Positions 25,201 through 37,200 of a DNA stretch of 64,000 bases are shown in pieces. The notes under the pieces are model-generated. The model had not been told where the DNA came from, did not search any database, and worked only from the letters and a program-made list of their open reading frames with translations. The translations under genes were made by a program, and so were the position numbers. Numbering within the stretch: the stretch's first letter is position 1; each line of letters opens with the position of its first letter. The DNA is taken from NCBI RefSeq assembly GCF_016801865.2, contig NC_068938.1:93830221-93894220 (forward strand). Reading direction: 5' to 3'. The stretch is from Culex pipiens pallens. Lineage: Eukaryota; Arthropoda; Insecta; Diptera; Culicidae.

Positions 25201-28200
25201 CCCTTATGACTTGCCTTATGACAAAGTTTCATGAAAATCCAAGAGATGTTGGGTAAACAGCTGAGAGAGTTGAGAGAAAATAACTAATACTAGGATATAA
25301 CTATCAATTAGTCAATTCTCAACCTTATTCTAGTCTGGTCCACCAATTGAACTTTAAAAATTGCACAATTAGTAGCTGAGAAACAGCTAAGCATGGATTA
25401 AAATTTAGAAATAGTAGTTTAGTAAATAGTGGCATATGGAAGTTTTTTTCAGCGCTCTTACTTAGTTTGATGAGAAGTCCGTTTCGTCACTCTAGAAGGA
25501 CAGAAATAGTAAATAGTTTTACAACGGAACGATATTTTTTAAATTCAACCAGTTTACAGTTTTAAAGTTTATTGAAAAATGAGATTTTTCAATGTACTTA
25601 TTTTTTTGTGGAATTTCTAGTACTTTTTCAGAATACTGATTTTAAAACATTTATTTACCGATTTGTATGACCAGCCCAAACATTAAACGTAGACTTGTTA
25701 AAAATATATAATGATAATAATAATAATAATAAATATGGATAAAGCACTATTCAAATCAAAAATTGCACATAAAGAAAAGTTGATGTGTGAAACCGTTGTC
25801 AATTACTCAAAGATATCAATAGCCGTCTAGACACGAATTAAGTCATCCCTGATTAGGTTAGTTGATCATAATTGATCGAACATCAATCAACAGCTGCTGC
25901 ACGGTATTATTTTAGTAATTCAACCGACACTTACTCCAAGTTTATGCAAATCCATCAAAATAAAAAAATGAAGTTACCTCAATTTGGTTGAACCGTTTTC
26001 TCAACTGAATTTATGCTAAATATGCAAATGACTCGAGTAATTGTCGTTTTCCACCAATGGTACTGAGTTCTCCTATTTGCATGTGAACTCAACCCTCGAT
26101 CAAACGGATGTCAACATCATAATTTGAGGATCTGGTGTCAAGTGACACTAAGCCACCATTAATCGTCGCACAGGCGCTTGTCTGAGCTTGGAGACTGAGT
26201 CCTTTGCTAATTGCGGATAGCAACACTTTGCATAAACACTGCGACTAATTGAAACGGCGACACTTAATCTTCCACAACAACTACTAGAAGAATTTAATTG
26301 GGATATTTTCCATTAGTCAATATTTGATATTGTTTAACTGATCACCTAAATTTAAAAAAAAAATGTTCTAAATATAGAAATATCAAATCCTAAAACATCG
26401 ACAAAAATTTAACCGATACGTTTCTCAGCCTTTGAGACTTATCAATATTGGTTCTAGCCGATATGTTAGCTTAAGTCGGTGATGATGAGAGGCTGAACAA
26501 ACATTGGCAAACGTGCTCTACGTGATGTGATTAGAAATCTGTGCCATGCAAATATGTACATCTCATTTAAGTGACTTGTTAAATTTACTCATTTCAAACA
26601 TGAACTGAATGGTCGAATCATGAAGTATATAATGTAGTATTATAGATTTTTTAAATAAGTTTTAAAGTATTATGACAATTAATGCTTACAAAAAAAAAAT
26701 TCCATCAATTGTTAAAAAAACGAATTTGAATCTTTCCGTGCATCTTTTATCACAGCACAGCGCAAAAGTTAACGCAATTTTGGGGCGTTGTTCAAGCCGT
26801 TTATGCCGAAAGGTGTGAATAAGTGAACGAAACTAATTGAAAATTTACATGTCGAGAAGACGGCCGGTGTGGTTGCCCCGTAAGCCTAGCATGTGAGACC
26901 CTCGTCGAGTACAATCGAGTGTTTGAAAATGTTAATTTGTGAATGGAGACATTAATTGCCTGGCAACAATGAAATGTTTGCAGTTGGTTCATGAACACCA
27001 CTCTGCCAAGGGGAGTGACTGTGGTGTTGGTCGGCTTTCGGAGTCTTTATAGTGTTGATAAACAAATCTTTTGATCACGAGAGTGGAATTCTTAAGTGGA
27101 ACCTTCCACTATCGGGCGTCACCAATGAATGGAATTTTGGACCATTTATTTCGTTACCTTCATGGTGGTGATACGGTCAGTTGTCACGCTGTGAGTCCGA
27201 TCAATTCGTAATTGAGTTGGAAGTTGGGCACGTGCGAAAATGTGATCGAATTCATGTCAGCAAGATTATGCCATATTCGGCGTAGGTCAGGACATTAACA
27301 ATTAAATGGATGATTTGGTTGACGACAAAAAAAAACTAAGTATTTAAATTTGATCGATCAATTTATGTTTAAATTTTCTTCACGTTTGAATCTCTAAACT
27401 AAGGTAAATAAAAATCTTTCCCTTAGTCATCGTAATATTTGTATGATTGAATAAAATAAAGAAATAATAAGCTTTATACACGTCAATTTATCACTACATT
27501 TTCAAAATTTGCGGAAAGATGATGTCTTAAGGGTGCACAACAATCTGATTGTAAAAATAGTCTAACTTTGTTGTTAATAACTTTGAAGATAGTGCTTTAG
27601 GGGATGAATAAAAAAAACATATCGATAGTTTTCGTAATTTAAAAGATACTAAAAAATCTGTAACAAAAATTTTGGTGCAAAAGCTTTCGTTGATGTGTAC
27701 CGTTAAATATATTCAGCCAAATTGTGCATTGTGTTCATTTTTATAATATTTTACCTGTATTTTAATTTAATTTGCAAAAACTTATTAGAGGCATAACTAA
27801 TTTGTCATATGTCCTTTCAAGTCTCCGCACAATTTTGCTATCATACAAAAATGTTATGGGGTAATTCTCCGCCAACTCACACAGCAGTTGCCCCGACCCC
27901 TCTTCGATTTGCGTGAAACTTTGTCCTAAGGGGTAACTTTTGTCCCTGAACACGAATCCGAGGTCCGTTTTTTGACATCTCGTGACGGAGGGGCGGTACG
28001 ACCCCTTTCATTTTTGAACATGCGAAAAAATAGGTGTTTTTCAATAATTTGCAGCCTGAAACGGTGATGAGATAGAAATTTGGTGTCAAAGGGACTTTTA
28101 AGTAAAATTAGGTGCCCGATTTGATGGCGTGCTCATCGAAAAAAAACACTAAAAAAGTTTTAAAAACTCTGCCATTTTCTGTAACTCGACTGTTAAACAT

Positions 28201-31200
28201 TTTGGAACATGTCATTTTATGGGAAATTTAATGTTCTTTTTGAATCTACATTGACCCAGAAGGGTCGTTTTTTCATCTAGAACAAAAAATTTCATTTTAA
28301 AATTTCGTGTTTTTTCTAACTTTCCAGGGTTATTTTTTAGAGTGTAACAATGTTCTACAAAGTTGTAAAGCAGACAATAACAAAAATTTTGATATGTAAA
28401 CATAAGGGGTTTGCTTATAAACATCACGAGTTATCGCGAATTTACGAAAAAAAAGTTTTGAAAAAGTTACATTTTGCGTTTCTCTTTGTTTCGTCGTCCG
28501 TGTCTGTCGCGGGTGACGATGAACGGTGGTCGTGGTCTTCAGCTTAATTGAAGAAATTGATGAGGATCATAAAACACAATATTTTTACCGTAAACCAGAG
28601 TGACATTTGTAGAACTTTTATTTGGAAATTCTCTTGCTATTTCACTAATAAAAGAAGTTCCTTTTAAATACAAACTGCATTTTAAGACTGATTTATCAAG
28701 AGCAGCAAAATACTTCCTCCAAATTGCCTAATTATGAATTGTGGGATGTTATTATGCCTCCCACAATTGTTGAACACCTGAATTTAACTGATATTTACAC
28801 AAAAATGTTATCAGACCAGTCATAACATATTACTGAAAGCTTGAGTTTCAATGGTTTCAGTGTGTGAAGTCATCGTTTTGTAAAAAAAAAGAAACTGGTG
28901 GAGAGAACCAAAGTTAGTTTACATTCGTAAGATAAAAGTGTTCCGAATTCGTGGTTTTCAAGGTTCAATGTTTTTCTTCAAAAACATGATATAAAACCAA
29001 AAATTTACAGCCGGTTGAAACATCAATTAAAAGATCGCAAAAAAAGCATTCACATGAAGGTAAAAACAAATCAACATGTTCAATTATCGATTTTTTTTTT
29101 ACATTGGCCGATCTGTGAACTGTTCCGAATAAGTTGTTCTTTTAAAAATGCCTATAAAACAGAAGATATTTTCAAATTCAGTCTCAAAAACACATTAAAC
29201 TTTTAATTTCAAACTAATGTAAACTAAAGAATCCGATGATGCAGTCCTTTCTCCCGTTTCGAACTAATTTTCATTGAGAAAAATATGACAAGACATTGAA
29301 ACAATCCTATTTATCATTTTTTTCATAACTATGGTTACCTAACTTCAACATATATTTAAAAAACTACTTTTGAGATACTTTGAACACTTCTCTACTAAGA
29401 TCAGTAAGATTCCATGCCATGTCATACGTATTTAATTTGTCTTTTGAAATTTTGAGGAAATATCTCAAACCCCCAAAGGCTATCAATGTAACCCCGGTTT
29501 ACGGTACTGTGAGCAAAAGTGCATGGAGATGATGACTACATTTTCTCGGCATTAACTGAACAAATTTTGTCCGGATTTATTCCATTAAGCTCAGTTTCGG
29601 GTCCCGTAGCTTGGTTTTGATTGAGTTTTGAAAGGCTTTTTTGCTGGAGAAAAAACATCCAAACAGGAAACTTTGAATTATAATAAACTAAAAAAATATG
29701 ATGCCTTTAAAAAAAAAATTAGTCAGGTTTTTTTTAGTAACGTTATGTTGAATGCTCAGGCTGAAAAAAATATTTTCCAAAGTTTATGCCAAAAATGTTC
29801 TAAAAAATCGCGTGCTCTTAATACCAAAGTTTGAGTTAAGCTGTATCAGCATATTCCAAATCTGATTAAAATTATAATTTCCCATAATTTCGCTGCTGGC
29901 CAATAATTTGGAAAGAGCTTCAAATTATTTTTGATTTGGCAAATCAAATTAATCTGAATTGGTTTCTGCTAGCAGGTATTAAGTGGAATTGCTGGTAGAC
30001 TGGATCTATATGGCCGCTCCAAATAAACCATCTTTATGGTATACAACATTGTTAGGCTTTTAATACAATCTTTTGTTCCTTTTTATAAGTTATACTTTTT
30101 TGCTGCTAATTTAGTTTAATTTATTTGTAAGGTCATCTTAGGACTGAACATTAGACGATAAATGTTTTAAAATTATCTATTTAGCACCAAACATATATTT
30201 ACTAAACATTTAGCATCCAAGTTTATAAAACAAATTGCTCGTGACACTCAAACTAATCTGTAGGTGTCAAAACTTGCCACAAACCACACGCACTTCTTCC
30301 TTCTATTTTGGTGACAAAACTAATCTAACACAAAAGCACGTTTGATTGTGAATGCCAAAGCTCCAATCCATTAGTTGGTGACCATTTTTCTAGGAACGCT
30401 GCGTGTGACTTTTAGTTTCTGCTTGAAACTTATTCCCAATCCATCTTTCCTTAGTTTATTCTTGAAACAATTGATGGCTTCTATCAGAGCCAAATGGACA
30501 TTTTGTGTAATTGCTGTCTCTGTTTGTTTCTCCCCTCTCTCGCAGGACGTCTCCGGCCAGGTGGTGCTAATTACCGGCGGAGGTGGCGGCGTTGGACGTC
30601 ACCTAGCACTCAACTTTGCCCGGCTCCGGTCCCGGGTCGTCATCTGGGACATCAACAAGGATGGTGAGTGAGCGGGGGTGTGAGAGTACGCTTTATTTTT
30701 TGAGGGGAAATTTACATTTCGTCGTTATCGTGCTATTTTGTTGCTCGTGCATTTTGAGCCAAATTGAGCATGAGCATAAGCATGGTTGACTGCCAATGAG
30801 CTGCTACTCGTGCATTTTGGGCCAAATTGAGTTAAGAAAGCCATTTTTTGCAGCTCTTTTGACTTCACAAATGCCCAAAAGAATATTTCAATCCAGAGAT
30901 TTTCAATAACAACCGATAAAACTCCGTGTATTGCTGTCACTCTTCATATGAAAGATGTTCCAATCTTGTCGTGCTATTTTGACACACCCTCAAAATTGCT
31001 GCAAGTGCGACAACTGGCCAACGAGATTTCAGGCCAAAACGAGTTTGACACACGTACAAGCCTAACTACCGAAAACATTTGTATTTATAACTCGGGACTC
31101 CGGCAACCAAATTTATCCAAATTTCGGGACAATGCACAGAATAAGGCTTTCTGGGCCAAGTGAAAACAATATAATTTAACCCAAAAATTACGAACTTTTC

Positions 31201-34200
31201 GTCACAGTGTCCTGATGCAAACAATGATCGAGCTCGAGCTGTCACAGCCCTGCTTAATATGTTGGCTTACACATCGGGCGGTCAGTCAAAAAAACCAGCT
31301 AGAAGTCGCCTGATAAAAATCTTTTGCTAGAAAGAGATAAAAAACCTGATGCAAACCAACCCCCAGCTGCCATGTAAACATACTCTGAATGTGTTAGTAA
31401 ATTTCCGACTAGAAATCCTTATGGCAAACCAATCAAAACGTTTTTGTTATTGTTTACATTAGTAAGTAAAGTAAATCTTTCCCAGTTCCTGAGGGGAACA
31501 CCCGTGAAGAGTATCGGGGCCGGCATTTACAAAGCGGATTCAGTGGCAGTTTTTCACTCAACTAATGTTAACATGTTTTAGGTTAATGTTAACATTCCAT
31601 AGGTCGCCTCCCTAAGGTGTCGTGATAAGGTCCAGTTTGTGACGATACACTACCTTCCCTTTACTAAGCAATCGAATCCAGAAGGGAAAATATCACCAGT
31701 TATGTTGGTCCGAGCCGGGATTTGAACCCCGATCTACCGCTTACGAGGCGGAAGCGTTACCACTAGGCTACGTGGCTCGGTCAACGTTTACATTGCGCTC
31801 CCTTTTTTGTTTATTCAAGGTCAAACATCAAAAAGCGACGTGCAACAAGATAGCACGACAACGTCGATTTGAAGAAGTTTGTTTAGTAGGTCTAAAGATT
31901 TTTTAGATTCTACAGAGAATTACCCAAGTATCTTAATATTTGTTCTGACAACAGCAATTTAACGTTGAATTTTGACGGTCCGGATCAGGAACGTCACCGC
32001 GAAGTAGATCGTCTCGATCATGGTGGTAAACACGGGAACCGTCATCTTGTACATCCCACCGCAGGAGATGCGGAAGGGGCGCTGCGCGAACATGATCACC
32101 GTCACGATCATCGTCCGGACGCTTTTGTAGTGCTTGGCCACCCGGTTCGAGTAGACCATCTGTTCCGGCCAGTTCTGCTCGTAGATGGCCCTGGCGATCA
32201 TGTGGCGCTGGAAGCGAAGGAATTTGATAACGATTTGAAAATCCTGCAAAAGTAGAATTATATACCTTGTCCTCCAGCTCATCAACGAGATGGGCGTAGT
32301 AGTAGAACTCGGCGATCACGGCGGCCACGTGGACGATGGCGAGCAAGTTGAAGATACCGTCGATGATGGTCACGAAGATCAGCGTTGAGATAGTGGTCAC
32401 GATGTAGAAGCCAAGCGAGAAGAATATGGGCTGCGCAATTCCGCGGAGTAGTTTGTTTAATCTGCCGAGATTGATTGGGAAGCGAATTGGATAGAAATAG
32501 AACCAAATCCAAACCTTCCAAAAAAAAAACTCCTTACAAATTTTGAAACTATTCTCCAACAAACTTACTCCACAAACTCCCCGTGCCGACTGATGCAGTA
32601 CACCAACCGGCGCTCAATTCCAGTCCAGCGAACCTCCTCACGTTGCAACCGAGCCCTCCTAAGCACATTCCTCCCCAGCACCTTCCGGGGACACTCGCCG
32701 TGGAAGACCTTCTCGAACGCGTTGGCCATAATCTCCAGCTCGGTTTGGAACCAGTGCATCAGAAACGAAATCAGCAAAATGCCCACCGAATAGATGACCA
32801 GGTGCAGTAGCGTGCAACCGGCCACGATTTGGACGAGCAGCACGTGAATCCAGGTCACCTCTGTACGATCAAGGCCGATGTAATGGCTCGAAGGATGGGT
32901 CGTACTGAGGTAGAACAGCGCGGTTAGAAGCACGTAGGTTAGCATTGCCCCGAAAATCTTCCACGTGGTGAAGTAGGTCCGGCGACGAATTCGGTGACAC
33001 CACGGATCATCCCGGTGAAAAACGTGCTCGTTGAAGTAGTCCATCAGGGTTCGGGTCTTGTCGAAGGACAACCTGATCAGGGTCATCTTGAGCAGGGTTA
33101 TCACGTTGAACACCAACGAGATCACGTAGTAGCTGATACTGATCAACGCGTCACCAACGGCAATTTGGTAGGCGAAGAAGGCCATCGGAACGGTGAGGAT
33201 CGCCAGAACCAAAATCCAACGCAGACTCCGTTGCCCGTCCATAGCGAAGAAGCAACACAGGCATCTTAGGTGGGCAAAACAATCCGTTTCGGTGGAAAAG
33301 TGCATGAACTTTCTGTAACGAAAGCGCACCCTTGCCGTAAATCCTCCAAAGTAGTTGCGAATTGCAGAAGCCATGTTTAATCGCTACGACTAAGAAACGC
33401 CCAACCAGTGATGTCGTAACCGACGAAGATCAACCTGCGAACTGTGCTGCTGCTGCTGCTCATCAACGGCGGCCAAAGTCGAAAAACAGAGCTCAACTTT
33501 GTCGGCTGAATAATTAAGAGCCACTTAATTGTTGCATAATTGGGCCGACCTACGCCACAAGACGGAGAAACAAGAGGAAAGTTTTTCGACCGCAGCTTTT
33601 CACCCTGAGCTTGGTATTGACACCACCAGTAAGTTGTTAAAGTTTAAATCGTAAGTCACTGTAACTTGTTAGAAATTGTGTGACATTCACCTTTCCGATA
33701 TTCAGATTGAAACATCAAGTAAATCAAGACCATAGAGTTCACGAACCGGTTGAGCATCCAAAGTTACAATCGGAGCATCGCTGGTATGCCATCTGACATA
33801 CCTAAGGGGGTTAACCAGCAGACGGGCAGGGCATCCGATGTAAAAGATAAAGGACAGGTGACCGATGTTGGCCGTATAGTTGTGCAATCCAGACTAGACA
33901 GCAGTGAGCAGTGCGTATCTTTCTAGGTTGGGTCATTGATTATGGAAATATGGTTGACTGGTTTGGTTGGCATTTCTTTGGTTTCTATCGGATCATTTCT
34001 TTATTTTTGGAATCTCAGAGAAAATTAATGGAGATTTATGTGAAGCTCAAAACTTAAATGAATAAACCAACATTCGGAAAATAGAGTTTGAATGTATTGA
34101 TTTGTCCATGCATTCCCTAGGGACCATCCACAAACCACGTGGACACTTTTTTGGAAATCTCAACCCCCCTCCCCCCCCCCCCCTCGTGGACAATTGTCCA

Positions 34201-37200
34201 TACAAAAAAAAATTTTTGTTTGAAGCGTGGACAATCGCCATACCCCCCCCTAAAGTGTCCACGTGGTTTATGGATGGTCCCCTATGAAAAAGAAGGCATC
34301 ATATTTTTTTCATACAAGGATCCAAAGAATTTAGCAGGCAGGTCAAACAAAATTGGTTTTTGAATAGGGTAGATGACCCTATTTTGGACCTATTTCCTTG
34401 AATTGTGTTAATTCAGGCTTTAAAAGTAGGATTTTACTGAATCCAACGAACAGAAAGTTGAAAATTCGTTCAATAAGTCAAACATAAATTAAGCTACAAT
34501 ACAATCCTGGAACGAGCCAAATCAGTTAAGAGCGAGTCCACGAGCAAAGCATACCCATCTCACATCGACCTCACCAATCTGCCTTAAAATTTTTAAGGGA
34601 TTGTTTGTATAAAACTAGCATCTGGCCCAAATATGAGCTCTCTAGGTCAACAAGAAGTGGAGCAAAACGGAACACAAAGTTTGAAGGTTCAAAAACGTCA
34701 AAAACGTCAAAAATCTTAAAAAGGCTGTAACTTAGGTAAAATTCAATTTAATTTCAAAATTCAAAATGCATCTGAAAGGGCTTAGAAATGCAACAAAACG
34801 CAAAAAAATCAAACCATCCACATTAACGACCCCCTGGTCTTTTGTGGTCTCTATTGCAAGTTTCTGCTCGAACCTAGAAGTCCGAAGGCTTGAATGGAGA
34901 GAGCACCCAAACCTCTTTCTACTCCAAGGAACCTTCCACCCCAGTGTTTGAACTGACGACCTTTGGATTGCGAGTCCAACCGCCGCCAGCGATTCCACCG
35001 GAGCAGGCTTGGTTTGGTGGGTTGTTTGTACTTTAAGTACAAACAACCCATGCCATGCCATAATATGGCATGGAGACGACTCCTACACCTGGAATGACTT
35101 AACGGCCTAACAACCAAGGCCGGGACCGACATTTTACTTCCTCATCCGATGGAAGGTTGGAGCAGATGGGAATCAAACCCAGATTCATCCGCTTACAAAG
35201 CGGACAGCGTAACCATTCGGCCACGCACTGCCACAACACAACAAAACGCAAGGTGAATCTCAATTGGATAAACTAAAGGGTGTATTGGCATTTTAGTGAA
35301 AAAATTGCACAATTTACAAACACATATAACACGGTGGGTAAGAAGGGGATTATTATGCAACTTGCATGCACCTCGGAAATTCCTCCTAGAGGTTGTTGGG
35401 GAGACTATTCTGAGTCAGAAAAATCGATTTCCAAAATATTCTGTCGGTGAAAACTGATTTTATCTCGATTTGAAGTTAAAAAATCTAATATTTCACCTAA
35501 AACCTCAAAAATACGTCTAAAATCTCGGTCTAACTCTGGACAAAGATGTAAATTTTCATCAAAATATCAATTCTTAGTTCCCAAAATATATTCCTGACAT
35601 AGTACACCTTAAATCGGTCCATTACTTGAGTCCCAGCGTCATGAGAAGGTGTTTTTTCTTTAAAAATATTTTCTAATTGCTCTGGTAAATAAACTGTCAT
35701 GTCTGAATTCCAAAACTAATGTTGTAGCATTGTTGCAAACAAAATGAAGAACAATTTTGCAGAAAAAATAAGGAAATTTTATCCATTTTTAGTAAAGTTA
35801 TGTCCATTTTAGTGGTAAAATTGTTGCCAATTTTCAAAATACATCGATATTTAACTCATTCCTGTTATTACCAGCTACTACGATCATACTCAGTAGGATG
35901 TAACAAAAATTACTTTTTGTCGGGCATTCAGGGGTTGGTTCCGGTGGGCATACTGAGCTCAAATATGAGCTTGATTGAACTTAATAGGAGCTGTCGCTTT
36001 GCATTTTAATTTTAAATGGGATTTAACCAGTAAAAAACATGGTTTTTCAAAAATGGAAAATTTTTAGGCTTTTTAGCCACTAAAGCGTTTATCTTCAACA
36101 TCATTGGCATGTAGGACAGATCCTTGCGCATGTTTTGGTATATATAACATTGAATTGAAGCACTCTGGAGCTCAGGCCTTCAATGTCTTGATTTTTTTCT
36201 AAAAACGGCTCAGCAGAAAAGATAGGCGACGTGCCATTTCATTTTGCTCAAAACTTCAATGTTATATATACCAAAACATGCGCAAGGATCTGTCCTACAT
36301 GCCAATGATGTTGAAGATAAACGCTTTAGTGGCTAAAGTGCCTAAAAATTTTCCATTTTTGAAAAACCATGTTTTTTACTGGTTAAATCCCATTTAAAAT
36401 TAAAATGCAAAGCGACAGCTCCTATTAAGTTCAATCAAGCTCATATTTGAGCTCAGTATGCCCACCGGAACCAACCCCTGAATGCCCGACAAAAAGTAAT
36501 TTTTGTTACATCCTACTGAGTATGATCGTAGTAGCTGGTAATAACAGGAATGAGTTAAATATCGATGAATTTTGAAAATTGGCAACAATTTTCCCACTAA
36601 AATGGACATAACTTTACTAAAAATGGATAAAATTTCATTATTTTTTCTTCAAAATTGTTCTTCATTTTGTTTGCAACTATGCTACAACATTAGTTTTGGA
36701 ATTCAGACATGACAGTTTATTTACCAGAGCAATTTAAAAATACTTTTTAAAGAAAAAACACTATTTTACACCTTTTCATGACGCTGGGACTCAAGTAATG
36801 GACCAATTTAAGGTGTACTATGTCAGGAATATATTTTGGGAACTAAGAATTGGCCAACCTCCTGTGGCCGAATGGTTACGGGTTTCGCCTCATAAGCGGA
36901 AAGTCATGGGTTCTTCTCAGGGTGGCAGCCTTAGGTTTAAGTTCAGAGGTAGCAGCAACCGTATGAGTATAAAACGGTTGCTTCACGTGCTCTTCTAGCA
37001 TGTGATCAATCTTGGGATATTCCTTTGCGCCTCTTCCCAAAATACTTTCCTCGTGTCTTCGCATGTAAATAATGCCCAGCCGATCGGTATTGCACTGCAG
37101 TCCAGTCGCATTGTCCAGATCAGAGCAAAGGGAACACCGCAAAAGTAGCACCGCAAAAAGATAATTGTCTTTACAAGACCCCGCGCGGCAAATAATAGCT

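Noticed and set aside
31710..31785. A possible functional tRNA gene
   Set aside because: It has good boxes and acceptor pairing, but the D-arm register is wrong and it continues into a SINE body bounded by a TSD.
35800..36609. Two almost identical 69-codon ORFs on opposite strands
   Set aside because: They are the same sequence in the two arms of the foldback element.
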